Source: Actinomycetota bacterium
GTDB taxonomy: Bacteria; Actinomycetota; Actinomycetes; Propionibacteriales; Propionibacteriaceae
Assembly (NCBI GenBank): GCA_020161795.1
Contig: JAIUOR010000060.1
Location: 62,001-126,000 of the forward strand
Length of the DNA stretch: 64,000 nucleotides
Direction: 5' to 3'
Numbering within the stretch: the first letter of the stretch is position 1; every line of letters begins with the position of its first letter. Shown here in pieces: positions 46,822 through 55,256 of the stretch. The notes beneath the pieces were generated by a model, which worked only from the letters and a program-made list of their open reading frames with translations, was not told the DNA's origin and did not search any database. A program made the translations under genes and the position numbers.

Positions 46822-47763
46822 GTGAACCCCACCACGTCCCGCCGGCTGCGCGCCAACGCGCTGCTGCTGCTGGCGTCGGCGATCTGGGGATTCGCCTTCG
46901 TGGCGCAACGGGTCGGCGCCGAGTCCATCGACGCCTTCACCTTCAACACGGTGCGGTTCGCCATGGGCGCGGCCGTGCTGGTGCCGGTGGTGTGGTGGCT
47001 GGATCGTCGCCGCCGGGTTCCCGCGATGATCCGCGCGCAGGCGACCCGGGCAGCGCTCGTGCCCGGGCTGATCTCCGGCGCCCTGCTGGCGGTCGCGGTC
47101 GGCATGCAGCAGTACGCGATGAGCTACACGACGGCGGGCAATGCCGCCTTCATCACCGGGCTCTACATGGTGTTCGTGCCCCTGGTGGCGGCCTTCCGGG
47201 GGCACCGGTCGAGCTGGACGACCATCGTCGGGATCGGCCTGGCACTGGTCGGGCTGTACTTCCTGGCGATCGGTGACGACTTCCAGATCGGCTTCGGCGA
47301 CGCCATCGTGCTGGCTTCGGCGTTCGTGTGGACCGCCCAGATCCTGGTGATCGAGCACTACAGCAGACGGCTCTCCGCGCTGCGGTTCTCGATCTCCCAG
47401 TTCGCCTGGTGCGCGGTGCTCAGCGCGCCGGCCGCCCTGCTGCTCGACCCCCGTCCCTTCGCCGGCCTGGGCGAGGGCATCGTCCCGTTGCTGTACGGCG
47501 GGCTGATCTCGGTCGGGATCGCCTACACCCTGCAGGTGATCGGCCAGCGGGACGCACTGGCCAGCCACGCGGCGCTGATCATGTCGGCCGAGTCGGTCTT
47601 CGGCGCGCTCGGCGGGGCGCTGCTGCTGGGCGAGAACATGGGCCCCCGGGGCTATTTCGGGGCTGCCCTGATGGCCGCCGGCATCGCGCTGACGCAATGG
47701 CGGATGGACGTGAGCCATCCGCCGCCGGCGAATCGGCGCGGGGCGGTTCGCTCGCTCACGTAG
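46822..47763 (+). CDS. EamA/DMT-family transporter
   Basis: A 313-residue protein with ten hydrophobic segments in two homologous EamA halves (first opening ALLLLASAIWGFAFVAQRVG, second FGDAIVLASAFVWTAQILVIEHY). Such proteins export or exchange amino acids and other metabolites; substrate unknown. GTG 46822 lies exactly 6 nt after TAGCCT (46810-46815). Its TAG stop is also the first half of the TAGCAT -10 box of the next gene. Confidence 0.9.
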   Translation: MNPTTSRRLRANALLLLASAIWGFAFVAQRVGAESIDAFTFNTVRFAMGAAVLVPVVWWLDRRRRVPAMIRAQATRAALVPGLISGALLAVAVGMQQYAMSYTTAGNAAFITGLYMVFVPLVAAFRGHRSSWTTIVGIGLALVGLYFLAIGDDFQIGFGDAIVLASAFVWTAQILVIEHYSRRLSALRFSISQFAWCAVLSAPAALLLDPRPFAGLGEGIVPLLYGGLISVGIAYTLQVIGQRDALASHAALIMSAESVFGALGGALLLGENMGPRGYFGAALMAAGIALTQWRMDVSHPPPANRRGAVRSLT

Positions 47764-47796
47764 CATGGGGAGGAGTTTCGCCAAGTGAGGAGTCCT

Positions 47797-49545
47797 GTGG
47801 CCGCATCGAAGCGTCGGTTGTCGAGCACCGCTCGCATCCTGCTGTGGACCGTTGGCGGCATCGTCGTGCTGCTGGGCGGAACGTACGCCGTCGGCTACGC
47901 GATGGCCGGCGACGGACTGCCTCGCCACACCGTCATCGAAGGCGTGCGGGTGGGCGGGCTGAGCGCCGAGACCGCCGAAGCCAAGCTGCGCGAGGAACTG
48001 GCCGATCGCACGGCCGCGTCCCTCACCCTGCAGGCCGGCGAGGTGGAGGTGACGGCCACTCCGGCCGAGGCCGGGCTGACGGTGGACTACGCGGCGTCGA
48101 TCGCGCAGGCCGGCGGCACGCGCAGCCTCAACCCGATCCAGATCGCCCAGGTGCTCTTCGGCGGCAAGGAGTTGCCCGCGGTGGTGACGGTCGATCAACC
48201 CAAGCTGGACGCCGTGGTGGCCGCCCTGGCCGACAAGGTGGACACCGAGCCGGCGAATGCCGCCCTGGCCTTCGCCAAGGGCAAGCCGAAGGTGACCCCG
48301 GGAGTCGAGGGTGCCGTGGTGCAGCGGGACGAGACCGCGCACGCCGTGGTCGGTGCGTTCCCGCACACCGCCACCGTGGCAGCCGTGGTCACGACCACCG
48401 AGCCCGCCGTCACGACGGCCGAGGCCGAGACCGCGCGCGAGAAGCTCGCCGCGCCGGCCGTCGCCGAGCCGGTCGAGGTCAAGGTGGGGGAGAAGGGCAC
48501 CATCACCATCGAGCCGGAGGCCATCGCCGCCGCGCTCAGCTTCGAGGCCTCCAACGGTGACCTGACGCCGCGCCTGGACGCCAAGGCGCTGGCCTCCGAG
48601 ACCGAGCCGCAACTGGAGAAGCTCGGGCTCAACGAGCCGAAGGACGCCCGCTTCACCATCAAGAAGGGCGGCAAGCCCAAGATCGTCAAGTCCGTCGACG
48701 GCGAGGCCGTCGATGCCCAGGCGCTGGCCGATGCCCTGTTGCCCGTCCTGAGCAAGGCCGGCGACCGCACCGCCACGGTCGCGGTGACGACCACGCCGCC
48801 CGCCTTCACCACGGACGACGCCAAGGCTGCCGGCGTGAAGAAGGTCACCGGGGAGTTCACCACCTACTTCCCCGGCAGCGCCTATCGCTACAACAACATC
48901 GGCAAGGCCGCCAAGCTGATCAACGGCACCTACGTCGCGCCCGGGGAGACCTTTTCGCTGAATGCCCGGTTGGGTGAGCGCACCCCGCAGGCCGGCTGGA
49001 TGAAGGGCGGCGGCATCGCCAACGGCCGGGTCGACCCGAACATCTACGGTGGTGGCATCTCCCAGGCCACCACCACGCTGTTCAACGCGATCTTCTTCGC
49101 CGGGCTGGAGGATGTCTTCCACAAGCCGCACTCGCTGTACTTCAACCGCTATCCGATGGGCCGTGAGGCCACGCTGGACTGGCATTCGGTCGACATGAAG
49201 TTCAAGAACGACTCCGAGTACGGCGTGCTGCTGCAGGCCTGGATCACCGGCCGGACCGGATCGCAGGGCTCGGTGACCGTGCGGGTGTGGTCGACTCCGA
49301 CCTACACCAAGGTGAAGGCGTCCAAGCCTGTCCAGAGCAACTGGCGGGCGCCCGGCAAGCCGAAGTACGACGACTCCAAGAAGTGCATCCCGCAGTCGGC
49401 GATGTCCGGCTTCGACGTCCGCTACAACCGCCTGTTCTACAAGGGCGACAAGCTGGTCAAGAAGGAGCCGTTCTTCTGGGCCTACAACAGCCTGACGCCG
49501 GTGGTCTGCGGGAAGAAGCCGGACGACAAGAAGAAGAGCGACTAG
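47797..49545 (+). CDS. VanW-family surface protein
   Basis: A 582-residue protein with a single N-terminal membrane anchor (about 14-38), then two alpha/beta peptidoglycan-binding-like domains of the YoaR type separated by Ala/Val-rich strands, and a VanW domain (about 355-485) with EFTTYFP, GETFSLNARLGERT and GGGISQATTTLFNA. It should sit outside the membrane in the cell wall. GTG 47797 follows GAGGAG; an in-frame GTG 12 bp earlier is possible. A TAGCAT -10 box is at 47761-47766. Not part of a vancomycin-resistance cluster; no Van genes are near. Confidence 0.88.
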   Translation: MAASKRRLSSTARILLWTVGGIVVLLGGTYAVGYAMAGDGLPRHTVIEGVRVGGLSAETAEAKLREELADRTAASLTLQAGEVEVTATPAEAGLTVDYAASIAQAGGTRSLNPIQIAQVLFGGKELPAVVTVDQPKLDAVVAALADKVDTEPANAALAFAKGKPKVTPGVEGAVVQRDETAHAVVGAFPHTATVAAVVTTTEPAVTTAEAETAREKLAAPAVAEPVEVKVGEKGTITIEPEAIAAALSFEASNGDLTPRLDAKALASETEPQLEKLGLNEPKDARFTIKKGGKPKIVKSVDGEAVDAQALADALLPVLSKAGDRTATVAVTTTPPAFTTDDAKAAGVKKVTGEFTTYFPGSAYRYNNIGKAAKLINGTYVAPGETFSLNARLGERTPQAGWMKGGGIANGRVDPNIYGGGISQATTTLFNAIFFAGLEDVFHKPHSLYFNRYPMGREATLDWHSVDMKFKNDSEYGVLLQAWITGRTGSQGSVTVRVWSTPTYTKVKASKPVQSNWRAPGKPKYDDSKKCIPQSAMSGFDVRYNRLFYKGDKLVKKEPFFWAYNSLTPVVCGKKPDDKKKSD

Positions 49546-49549
49546 GGGT

Positions 49550-50287
49550 TCAGGCCGCCGCGCGGATCAGGGGCACCGGGAAGCTCGCCGCGCGGATCGG
49601 ATCCAGCAGTTCGTCGGTGATGCCGGCCGTGAAGGCGTCGAGGTCGAAGGACTTGAACAGCGCCTCCCGCCCGAATTTCGAGCTGTCGGCGACGAAGAAG
49701 GCCTCGCTGGCGATCTCGCGCATCGTCTGCTTGATCTCCAGCTCGTAGCTGGAGGTGCAGTAGAGCCCGTCCTCCATCACGGTGTCCGTGCCCAGGATCG
49801 CGACGTTCGCGCGCAGGTTCTTCAACTGCTGGACCGACGTCGGCCCCCACATCGAGGTGTCGTTCTGCATGAGCTCGCCCCCGATGAACACCAGGTGGGC
49901 GCTGCGCCGCTCGGCGACGACCATTCCGATCTGCAGATCGTTGGTCACCACCGTCAGCCGCTGGCTGGTCAGCTGCTTGGCGACCTCCAGCGTGGTGGTC
50001 CCGCTGTCGAGGATGACGACCTGGCCGTCCAGGATGCGATGCGCCATGGCCTTCCCGATCGCCACCTTCTCGGCGTGGTGCAGGGCGTACTTGAGGTCGA
50101 ACGGAGCCTCCTCCTGGCGGGTGGGCAGCACGCCCCCGTGGGTCCGCTGCACCAGGTCGAGCGATTCCAGCTGCTGAAGATCGCGCCGGATCGTCGACTG
50201 CGTCACCGCGAAGGATTCGGCCAGCGCCGTGGTGGACATGAAGCCCTGTTCGAGCAGCAGTTCCACGATCTGGGCTCGGCGAGACAT
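49550..50287 (-). CDS. DeoR-family transcriptional repressor
   Basis: A 245-residue regulator with an N-terminal helix-turn-helix (QSTIRRDLQQLESLDLVQRTHGGV) and a DeoRC phosphosugar-sensing domain (VILDSGTTTLEVAKQL, VFIGGEL, LGTDTVMEDGLYCTSSYELEIKQ, FVADSSKFGR). Family members are usually relieved by a phosphorylated sugar intermediate. It diverges from the CUT2 transporter/kinase operon and is the obvious local repressor. ATG follows GGAGGAGA. The VanW gene ends 4 bp from its stop. Confidence 0.92.
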   Translation of the reverse strand: MSRRAQIVELLLEQGFMSTTALAESFAVTQSTIRRDLQQLESLDLVQRTHGGVLPTRQEEAPFDLKYALHHAEKVAIGKAMAHRILDGQVVILDSGTTTLEVAKQLTSQRLTVVTNDLQIGMVVAERRSAHLVFIGGELMQNDTSMWGPTSVQQLKNLRANVAILGTDTVMEDGLYCTSSYELEIKQTMREIASEAFFVADSSKFGREALFKSFDLDAFTAGITDELLDPIRAASFPVPLIRAAA

Positions 50288-50368
50288 GACTTCTCCTCCC
50301 GTGAGGGCTGGCTCGCACCAGCATAGCGCGCGTTATGCGCGGAAACGCGCAGAGGTTCGCGTGAACTA

Positions 50369-50389
50369 GATAACAATTTGGATAACAAT
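50369..50389. promoter_or_regulatory. Direct repeat GATAACAAT x2 (candidate DeoR operator)
   Basis: GATAACAAT occurs at 50369-50377 and 50381-50389, 12 bp apart, flanked by CGCGTGAA on both sides (near 50358 and 50390). DeoR-type repressors often bind tandem direct repeats. The site lies upstream of the operon -35 box and could overlap the regulator's own promoter. Confidence 0.65.
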
Positions 50390-50402
50390 CGCGTGAAACC
50401 GA

Positions 50403-50432
50403 TTGACGTACGCGGAAACTGGGTCTTAGGGT
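50403..50432 (+). promoter_or_regulatory. Promoter of the CUT2/kinase operon
   Basis: TTGACG at 50403-50408 and TAGGGT at 50427-50432, 18 bp apart, match vegetative -35 and -10 boxes. Transcription would start near 50439 and leave a leader of about 64 nt containing the GGAAGAGAGAG ribosome-binding site. It is the only clear two-box promoter in the window. Confidence 0.7.
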
Positions 50433-50502
50433 CGGGTTACCAAGCGTCGTCATGGCACTGCTGCCGTGATGACCGTGCCTCCAGCATGAAGGAAGAGAGA
50501 GC

Positions 50503-51555
50503 ATGAACAGGAAGCACCCAGCCATCGCACTGCTCGCCGCATCCGCCGCCCTGATCGTGGCGGGATGTGGAACCACCACCACGCCGGCCCCGACGAACAC
50601 CGCGGCGCCGACCGGTGAGGCCCCGCCGCCCGCCGCCGACGGCGGTGCCTACATCACGGTCGTGAAGGCCACCGGTATCGGGTGGTTCGACCGCATGGAG
50701 GTCGGCGTGAAGGAGTGGGCCCAGGAGACCGGGCTCGACGCCCGCCAGGAGGGCCCGGCCCAGGCCACCAACGAGGGCCAGGTCGAGATCATCCAGAACC
50801 TCATCGCCCAGAAGCCGACCGCCATCACGGTCGTGCCGAACGACCTCGCCGGTCTGGCGACCGTGCTGGGCGACGCGCGCGCCGCCGGCATCGTCGTCGT
50901 CTCGCACGAAGCGGTGGGCATCCAGAACGTGGATGTCAACATCGAGGGCTTCGAGAACACCGCCTACGGCTCCCAGATCATGGACAACCTGGCCCAGTGC
51001 ATGGGCGAGGAGGGCGGCTACGTCCAGTTCGTCGGTCGCCTGACCAACGGCTCGCACTCCGAGTGGGTCTCGGGCGCCTACGAGAACCAGACGGCCAACT
51101 TCCCGAAGATGACCCGGCTCGAGGATCCGATGGAATCCGAGGAGAACGAAGAGGTCGCCTACAACAAGGCCAAGGAACTGCTGGCCAAGTACCCCGACAT
51201 CAAGGGATTCCAGGGCTCTGCCGGCACTGACGTGGTGGGCATCGCCCGCGCGGTGGACGAGGCCGGCAAGGCCGCCGACATCTGCGTGATGGGCACCTCG
51301 ATTCCGTCGGTCGCCGGTTCGTACCTGCAGTCCGGCGCGATCGACAAGATCTTCTTCTGGGATCCGGCGCTGGCCGGCAAGGCGCAGCTCCAGATCGCGA
51401 AGATCATCGCCGAGGGCGGCACGATCACTGAGGGCACCGACCTGGGCATCCCGGGTTACGAGTCGCTGGTGAAGTTGGCCGGCGCTGACAACGCGTTCGC
51501 CGGCAATGCCGGTGTCGCTGTTGACGCGTCGAACGTCGGCGACTACAACTTCTGA
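50503..51555 (+). CDS. Sugar ABC transporter substrate-binding lipoprotein (CUT2; RhaS/LsrB-like)
   Basis: A 350-residue periplasmic-binding-fold protein. The signal peptide ends in the lipobox IVAGC, so Cys22 is lipidated; a Thr/Pro/Ala linker follows. Peripla_BP_4-like domains begin at ITVVKATGIGWFDRMEVGVKEW, which resembles the rhamnose/autoinducer-2 binding group. It captures a free sugar or polyol outside the cell for the transporter encoded next. A 12-bp hairpin after the stop probably keeps its mRNA more abundant than the downstream message. Ligand unknown. Confidence 0.9.
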   Translation: MNRKHPAIALLAASAALIVAGCGTTTTPAPTNTAAPTGEAPPPAADGGAYITVVKATGIGWFDRMEVGVKEWAQETGLDARQEGPAQATNEGQVEIIQNLIAQKPTAITVVPNDLAGLATVLGDARAAGIVVVSHEAVGIQNVDVNIEGFENTAYGSQIMDNLAQCMGEEGGYVQFVGRLTNGSHSEWVSGAYENQTANFPKMTRLEDPMESEENEEVAYNKAKELLAKYPDIKGFQGSAGTDVVGIARAVDEAGKAADICVMGTSIPSVAGSYLQSGAIDKIFFWDPALAGKAQLQIAKIIAEGGTITEGTDLGIPGYESLVKLAGADNAFAGNAGVAVDASNVGDYNF

Positions 51556-51574
51556 GCAACGACACTGCTGGTCC

Positions 51575-51602
51575 GGTGGGGTCCGCATAGGCGGACCCCA
51601 CC
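51575..51602 (+). terminator. Intercistronic hairpin between binding protein and ATPase genes
   Basis: A perfect 12-bp stem, GGTGGGGTCCGC with GCGGACCCCACC, and a 4-nt loop, without U-tract. Hairpins in this position are known to protect binding-protein mRNA and to give more binding protein than membrane parts. Confidence 0.7.
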
Positions 51603-51631
51603 CTGCCGGGGCGAAAGGGGCCAGGCCGCTC

Positions 51632-53128
51632 ATGTCTGTGGAACCGGTCCTGCAGGTGCGGGACATCGTCAAGGTGTACGGAGGGGTACGCGCGCTCGGC
51701 GGTGTCTCTCTGTCACTCGCACCCGGTGAGGTGCACTGCCTGGCCGGAGAGAACGGCAGTGGCAAATCCACCCTCATCAAGGTGATCTGCGGGGTCGAAC
51801 GCCCCGACTCCGGCGAGATCGTCGTCGGTGGCGGCGAACCGCTCACCCACACCACCCCCAGCGAGGCGATCCGCGCCGGCATCCAGGTGATCTACCAGGA
51901 CTTCTCGCTCTTCCCCAATCTCACCGCGGCCGAGAACATCGCCTATCTGAGCGAGCTGGCCGCGCGACACAAGCTTTCGTCCAGGCGACGGATCCGCGCT
52001 GCCGCGGAGGCCGTGGTCGCCGACCTCGGCCTGAGGATCGACCTCGACGCCGACGTCGCCGACCTATCGGTCGCCGATCGGCAGCTGATCGCGATCTGCC
52101 GCGCCCTCGTCGGTGAGGCGCGCGTCCTCATCATGGACGAGCCCACCACCGCGCTCACCAGCGCCGAGGTGCAGCGCCTCTTCACCATCGTCGAACGCCT
52201 CCAGGAGCGGGGCGTGGCGATCATGTTCGTCAGCCACAAGCTCGACGAGGTGCTGCAGATATCCCAGCACGTGACCGTGCTGCGCAATGGCCTGGTGGTC
52301 GAATCCGGCCCGGCCGCGGAGTACACCGGCCAGCGCATCGCGAAGGCGATGATCGGACGCGACGTCAGCCAGGAACGGCACGTCGATCCGGTGGAGCCCG
52401 ACGCCGACGTGCTGCTGGCGGTCGACGGGCTCGGCCGGGACGGCGCCTTCAGCGACGTCAGCTTCGAGCTGCGGCGAGGCGAGATCCTCGGCATCACCGG
52501 GCTGCTCGGCTCCGGCCGGGCCGAGATCGCCGAGGCGATCTTCGGCGTCCATCCCGCCGAGGAGGGCACCATCGCGGTGGGCGGACGGCCGGCGACCATC
52601 TCCTCCATCACGGAGGCGATGAAGGCCGGGATCGGCTACGTCCCGGAGGATCGGCTGACCCAGGGCCTGTTCCTGGAGAATCCGATCGCGGAGAACATCG
52701 TCGCCGCCTCCCTGGATTCCTATCGCGGCAAGGGGCGCCTGCTCGACCGGCGCCGGATCGCCGATTCGATCTCCGCGCTGTTCGAGCAGCTGCGGATCAA
52801 GGCTCCCAACCCCCAGGCGCCGGTGCGCAGCCTGTCCGGCGGCAACGCCCAGCGGGTCGTGATCGCCAAGTGGCTGGATCGCAACCCGACCGTGCTGCTG
52901 CTGAACGGACCCACGGTCGGCGTGGACGTGGGCTCGAAGGAAGAGATCTTCACCATCCTGCGCAGGCTCGCAGCCCACGGAACGGGAATCATCGTGATCT
53001 CGGACGACATCCCGGAGCTCGTCGCGAGCTGCCACCGCGTCCTCATCGTGCGGGCCGGCCGGTTGGTCGCCGAACTCGTTGGCGACGAGATCGAGGTCGC
53101 CGAGATCCAGCAGAGGATGGCGGGCTGA
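51632..53128 (+). CDS. Sugar ABC transporter ATPase with two nucleotide-binding domains (CUT2)
   Basis: A 498-residue double ATPase of the RbsA/MglA type. The first domain has GENGSGKST, LSVADRQ at the signature position and LIMDEPTTAL, so it looks active. The second domain is altered: GLLGSGRAE instead of GxGKST, the signature LSGGNAQ is good, but Walker B reads VLLLNGPTVGVD, with Asp and Glu replaced by Asn and Gly. Second-site decay is frequent in this family, although the Asn-Gly change is uncommon. Start ATG 51632 lacks a strong SD. The stop overlaps the next start (TGATG). Confidence 0.92.
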   Translation: MSVEPVLQVRDIVKVYGGVRALGGVSLSLAPGEVHCLAGENGSGKSTLIKVICGVERPDSGEIVVGGGEPLTHTTPSEAIRAGIQVIYQDFSLFPNLTAAENIAYLSELAARHKLSSRRRIRAAAEAVVADLGLRIDLDADVADLSVADRQLIAICRALVGEARVLIMDEPTTALTSAEVQRLFTIVERLQERGVAIMFVSHKLDEVLQISQHVTVLRNGLVVESGPAAEYTGQRIAKAMIGRDVSQERHVDPVEPDADVLLAVDGLGRDGAFSDVSFELRRGEILGITGLLGSGRAEIAEAIFGVHPAEEGTIAVGGRPATISSITEAMKAGIGYVPEDRLTQGLFLENPIAENIVAASLDSYRGKGRLLDRRRIADSISALFEQLRIKAPNPQAPVRSLSGGNAQRVVIAKWLDRNPTVLLLNGPTVGVDVGSKEEIFTILRRLAAHGTGIIVISDDIPELVASCHRVLIVRAGRLVAELVGDEIEVAEIQQRMAG

Positions 53129-54144
53129 TGAACGCGCTGAAGCGCCTGCGCGGCGCGAACAACGAGGGAATCCTGCTGGCGGTCATCATCGTCCTCGTGA
53201 TCGCGATGGCGATGGCCAGCCCGGCCTTCTTCACCCCGTCCACCTTCTTCAGCCTGGTGCGCAGCTCGATGGTCCCGTTGGTCTTCGCGCTCGGCGTACT
53301 GCTGGTGATGGTCTCCGGCGGCATCGACGTGTCCTTCGCCGCGATCGCCATCTTCGCCGCCTACAGCGCGATCGCCTGGTCGTCGGGCTCCGGCATCGAT
53401 CCGGGCCTGTTCGGCGCCTTCCTCATCGCGCTGGTGATCGGCGCCCTGCTGGGCGGCCTCAACGGCGTGGTGATCGCCCGGTTCCGGCTCCCGACGCTGA
53501 TCGTGACACTGGGCACCCAGGGGGTGTTCAAGGGCATCCTGCTCACCTACATCGGCTCGCGCTACATCTCCGCCGGCAACCTGCCGCCGAGCGTGCTGGC
53601 CGCCGGCGACGCCTACCTGGTCAACATCCCCGGCGCCGGCTACCTGCACGCGATGATGGTTCCGGTCGTCCTGGTGACGATCGGCGTGTGGTGGATGCTG
53701 AAGTACACAGTCTTCGGCCGCGGCATCTACGCCATCGGCGGCGACGTCGAGGCCGCCCGCCGGGTGGGCATCAAGGTCGTCCGCACCCAGGTGCTGCTGT
53801 ACATGATGGTCGGCGCGCTGGCGGCCTTCGGCGGCATCATCTACGTCATCCTCGGCAAGAACGCCAACCCCCAGTCGCTGGTCGGATCCGAACTCGACAT
53901 CATCGCGGCAGTGGTGCTCGGCGGTGCCTCGATCTTCGGCGGCCGCGGCTCGGTGCTCGGCACCGTGCTGGGCGTCCTGCTGGTGCAGCTGATCAACAAC
54001 AACCTGGTGCTGGTGGGCATCCCGAGCACCTGGCAACGGGCCGCGGTCGGCATCCTGCTGCTCGCCGGCGTGGGCATCCAGGCGCTGGCGACCGTCCGGG
54101 CCAGCAGCCGAAGCACAGCGATCCACGAGGAGACGGTGGCATGA
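53128..54144 (+). CDS. Sugar ABC transporter permease (CUT2), first
   Basis: A 338-residue membrane protein with about ten hydrophobic segments in the BPD_transp_2 pattern. The stretch VMVSGGIDVSFAAIAIFAAY and the later GRGIYAIGGDVEAARRVGI and LDIIAAVVLGGASIFGGRGSVLGTVLG are the usual conserved parts. It pairs with the second permease to form the pore. ATG overlaps the ATPase stop as TGATG, and its own stop overlaps the next start as ATGA. Confidence 0.93.
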   Translation: MNALKRLRGANNEGILLAVIIVLVIAMAMASPAFFTPSTFFSLVRSSMVPLVFALGVLLVMVSGGIDVSFAAIAIFAAYSAIAWSSGSGIDPGLFGAFLIALVIGALLGGLNGVVIARFRLPTLIVTLGTQGVFKGILLTYIGSRYISAGNLPPSVLAAGDAYLVNIPGAGYLHAMMVPVVLVTIGVWWMLKYTVFGRGIYAIGGDVEAARRVGIKVVRTQVLLYMMVGALAAFGGIIYVILGKNANPQSLVGSELDIIAAVVLGGASIFGGRGSVLGTVLGVLLVQLINNNLVLVGIPSTWQRAAVGILLLAGVGIQALATVRASSRSTAIHEETVA

Positions 54145-55256
54145 GCGACTCTCGCGACAACGCGCTGACCACCGCGAACCGTCGGATCGACAACTCGGTG
54201 TCTTCCCTGATCAGCCGGATCCAGGTGAAGCGGGGCTCCGGCCGCATGGTCATCCTGCTGCTGGTCACCTTCGCCTTCTTCGCCGCGCTGCGGCCGGGGA
54301 TCTTCCTCAATCCGGTGAACCTGCAGAACATCGGCGTCGCTGCGCCCGAGATCGGCCTGCTCTCGCTGGCGATGATGATCGCCATGCTCACCGGCGGTAT
54401 CGACCTGTCGATCGTGTCCATCGCCAACGCCTCGGCGATCACGATCTCCTCGTTGTACACCGCCATCGCCACGGCTTCCGGAGCCGAGGCGGCCGAGGGG
54501 ATGGCGCTGCTCATCATCGTGGCGGGCCTGGTCGTCGGCCTGCTCTGCGGCGCGATCAACGGGCTGCTGATCAGCGTGGTCGGGATCACGCCGATCCTCA
54601 CCACGCTGGGCACGATGCAGCTGTTCAACGGCCTGGCGATCGTGTGGACCGGTGGCGTGACCATCTCCGGCGCGCCGGCGGTGCTCACCTCGATCGGCCG
54701 GTCGACCCTGGTCGGCATCCCCGCCCTGTTCCTCATCCTGCTGGCCGCCGCCGCGCTGGTGGCGGTGGTGATCAACCGGACGGCGATCGGCCGCAAGATC
54801 CAGCTGCAGGGCGCCAACGCGGTCGCCGCCCGCTACTCCGGGATCAGCGCGCGGCGCACCCTGATGGGCACCTACCTGGTGTGTGGCGCGCTCGGCGGCC
54901 TGGCCGGGATCCTCTTCCTCAGCCGCAACCCGGCGGCCAGCGCCGACTACGGGTCGAGCTACGTGCTGCTGACCATCGTGATCGCGGTGCTGGGTGGCAC
55001 CAACCCCAACGGCGGCTTCGCCACCGTGGCGGGCGTGCTGCTGGCCACGCTGACCCTGCAGGTGGTCTCCAGCGGCTTCACCGCGCTTCGCCTGTCCGAC
55101 TACCAGTACGCGATCGCCCAGGGCGTCCTACTGGTCGGCGTGATGGTCTTCGACCAGATTCAGTTCAGGCACCGACGAAGAGCGTCGAGTGTCACCACCA
55201 GTCAAGGGGCGGTCCCCGCCGCTCCGGGATCGAAAGAGGACGGACAACCACAATGA
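54141..55256 (+). CDS. Sugar ABC transporter permease (CUT2), second
   Basis: A 371-residue partner permease with similar topology: MLTGGIDLSIVSIANAS, GRKIQLQGANAVAARYSGISAR and VLLTIVIAVLGGTNPNGGFATV. The N-terminus (about 40 residues) and a Ser/Lys-rich C-terminal tail face the cytoplasm. It starts by ATGA overlap with the first permease and ends by ATGA overlap with the DhaK-like gene, so transporter and kinase are translated together. Confidence 0.93.
   Translation: MSDSRDNALTTANRRIDNSVSSLISRIQVKRGSGRMVILLLVTFAFFAALRPGIFLNPVNLQNIGVAAPEIGLLSLAMMIAMLTGGIDLSIVSIANASAITISSLYTAIATASGAEAAEGMALLIIVAGLVVGLLCGAINGLLISVVGITPILTTLGTMQLFNGLAIVWTGGVTISGAPAVLTSIGRSTLVGIPALFLILLAAAALVAVVINRTAIGRKIQLQGANAVAARYSGISARRTLMGTYLVCGALGGLAGILFLSRNPAASADYGSSYVLLTIVIAVLGGTNPNGGFATVAGVLLATLTLQVVSSGFTALRLSDYQYAIAQGVLLVGVMVFDQIQFRHRRRASSVTTSQGAVPAAPGSKEDGQPQ

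Noticed and set aside
47797..49545. Vancomycin resistance
   Set aside because: VanW domains are widespread in surface proteins, and no ligase, dehydrogenase or VanRS genes are near.
50369..50389. lac operator from a cloning vector
   Set aside because: GATAACAATTT occurs in the E. coli lac operator, but the flanks do not match and the sequence is repeated next to a native regulator.
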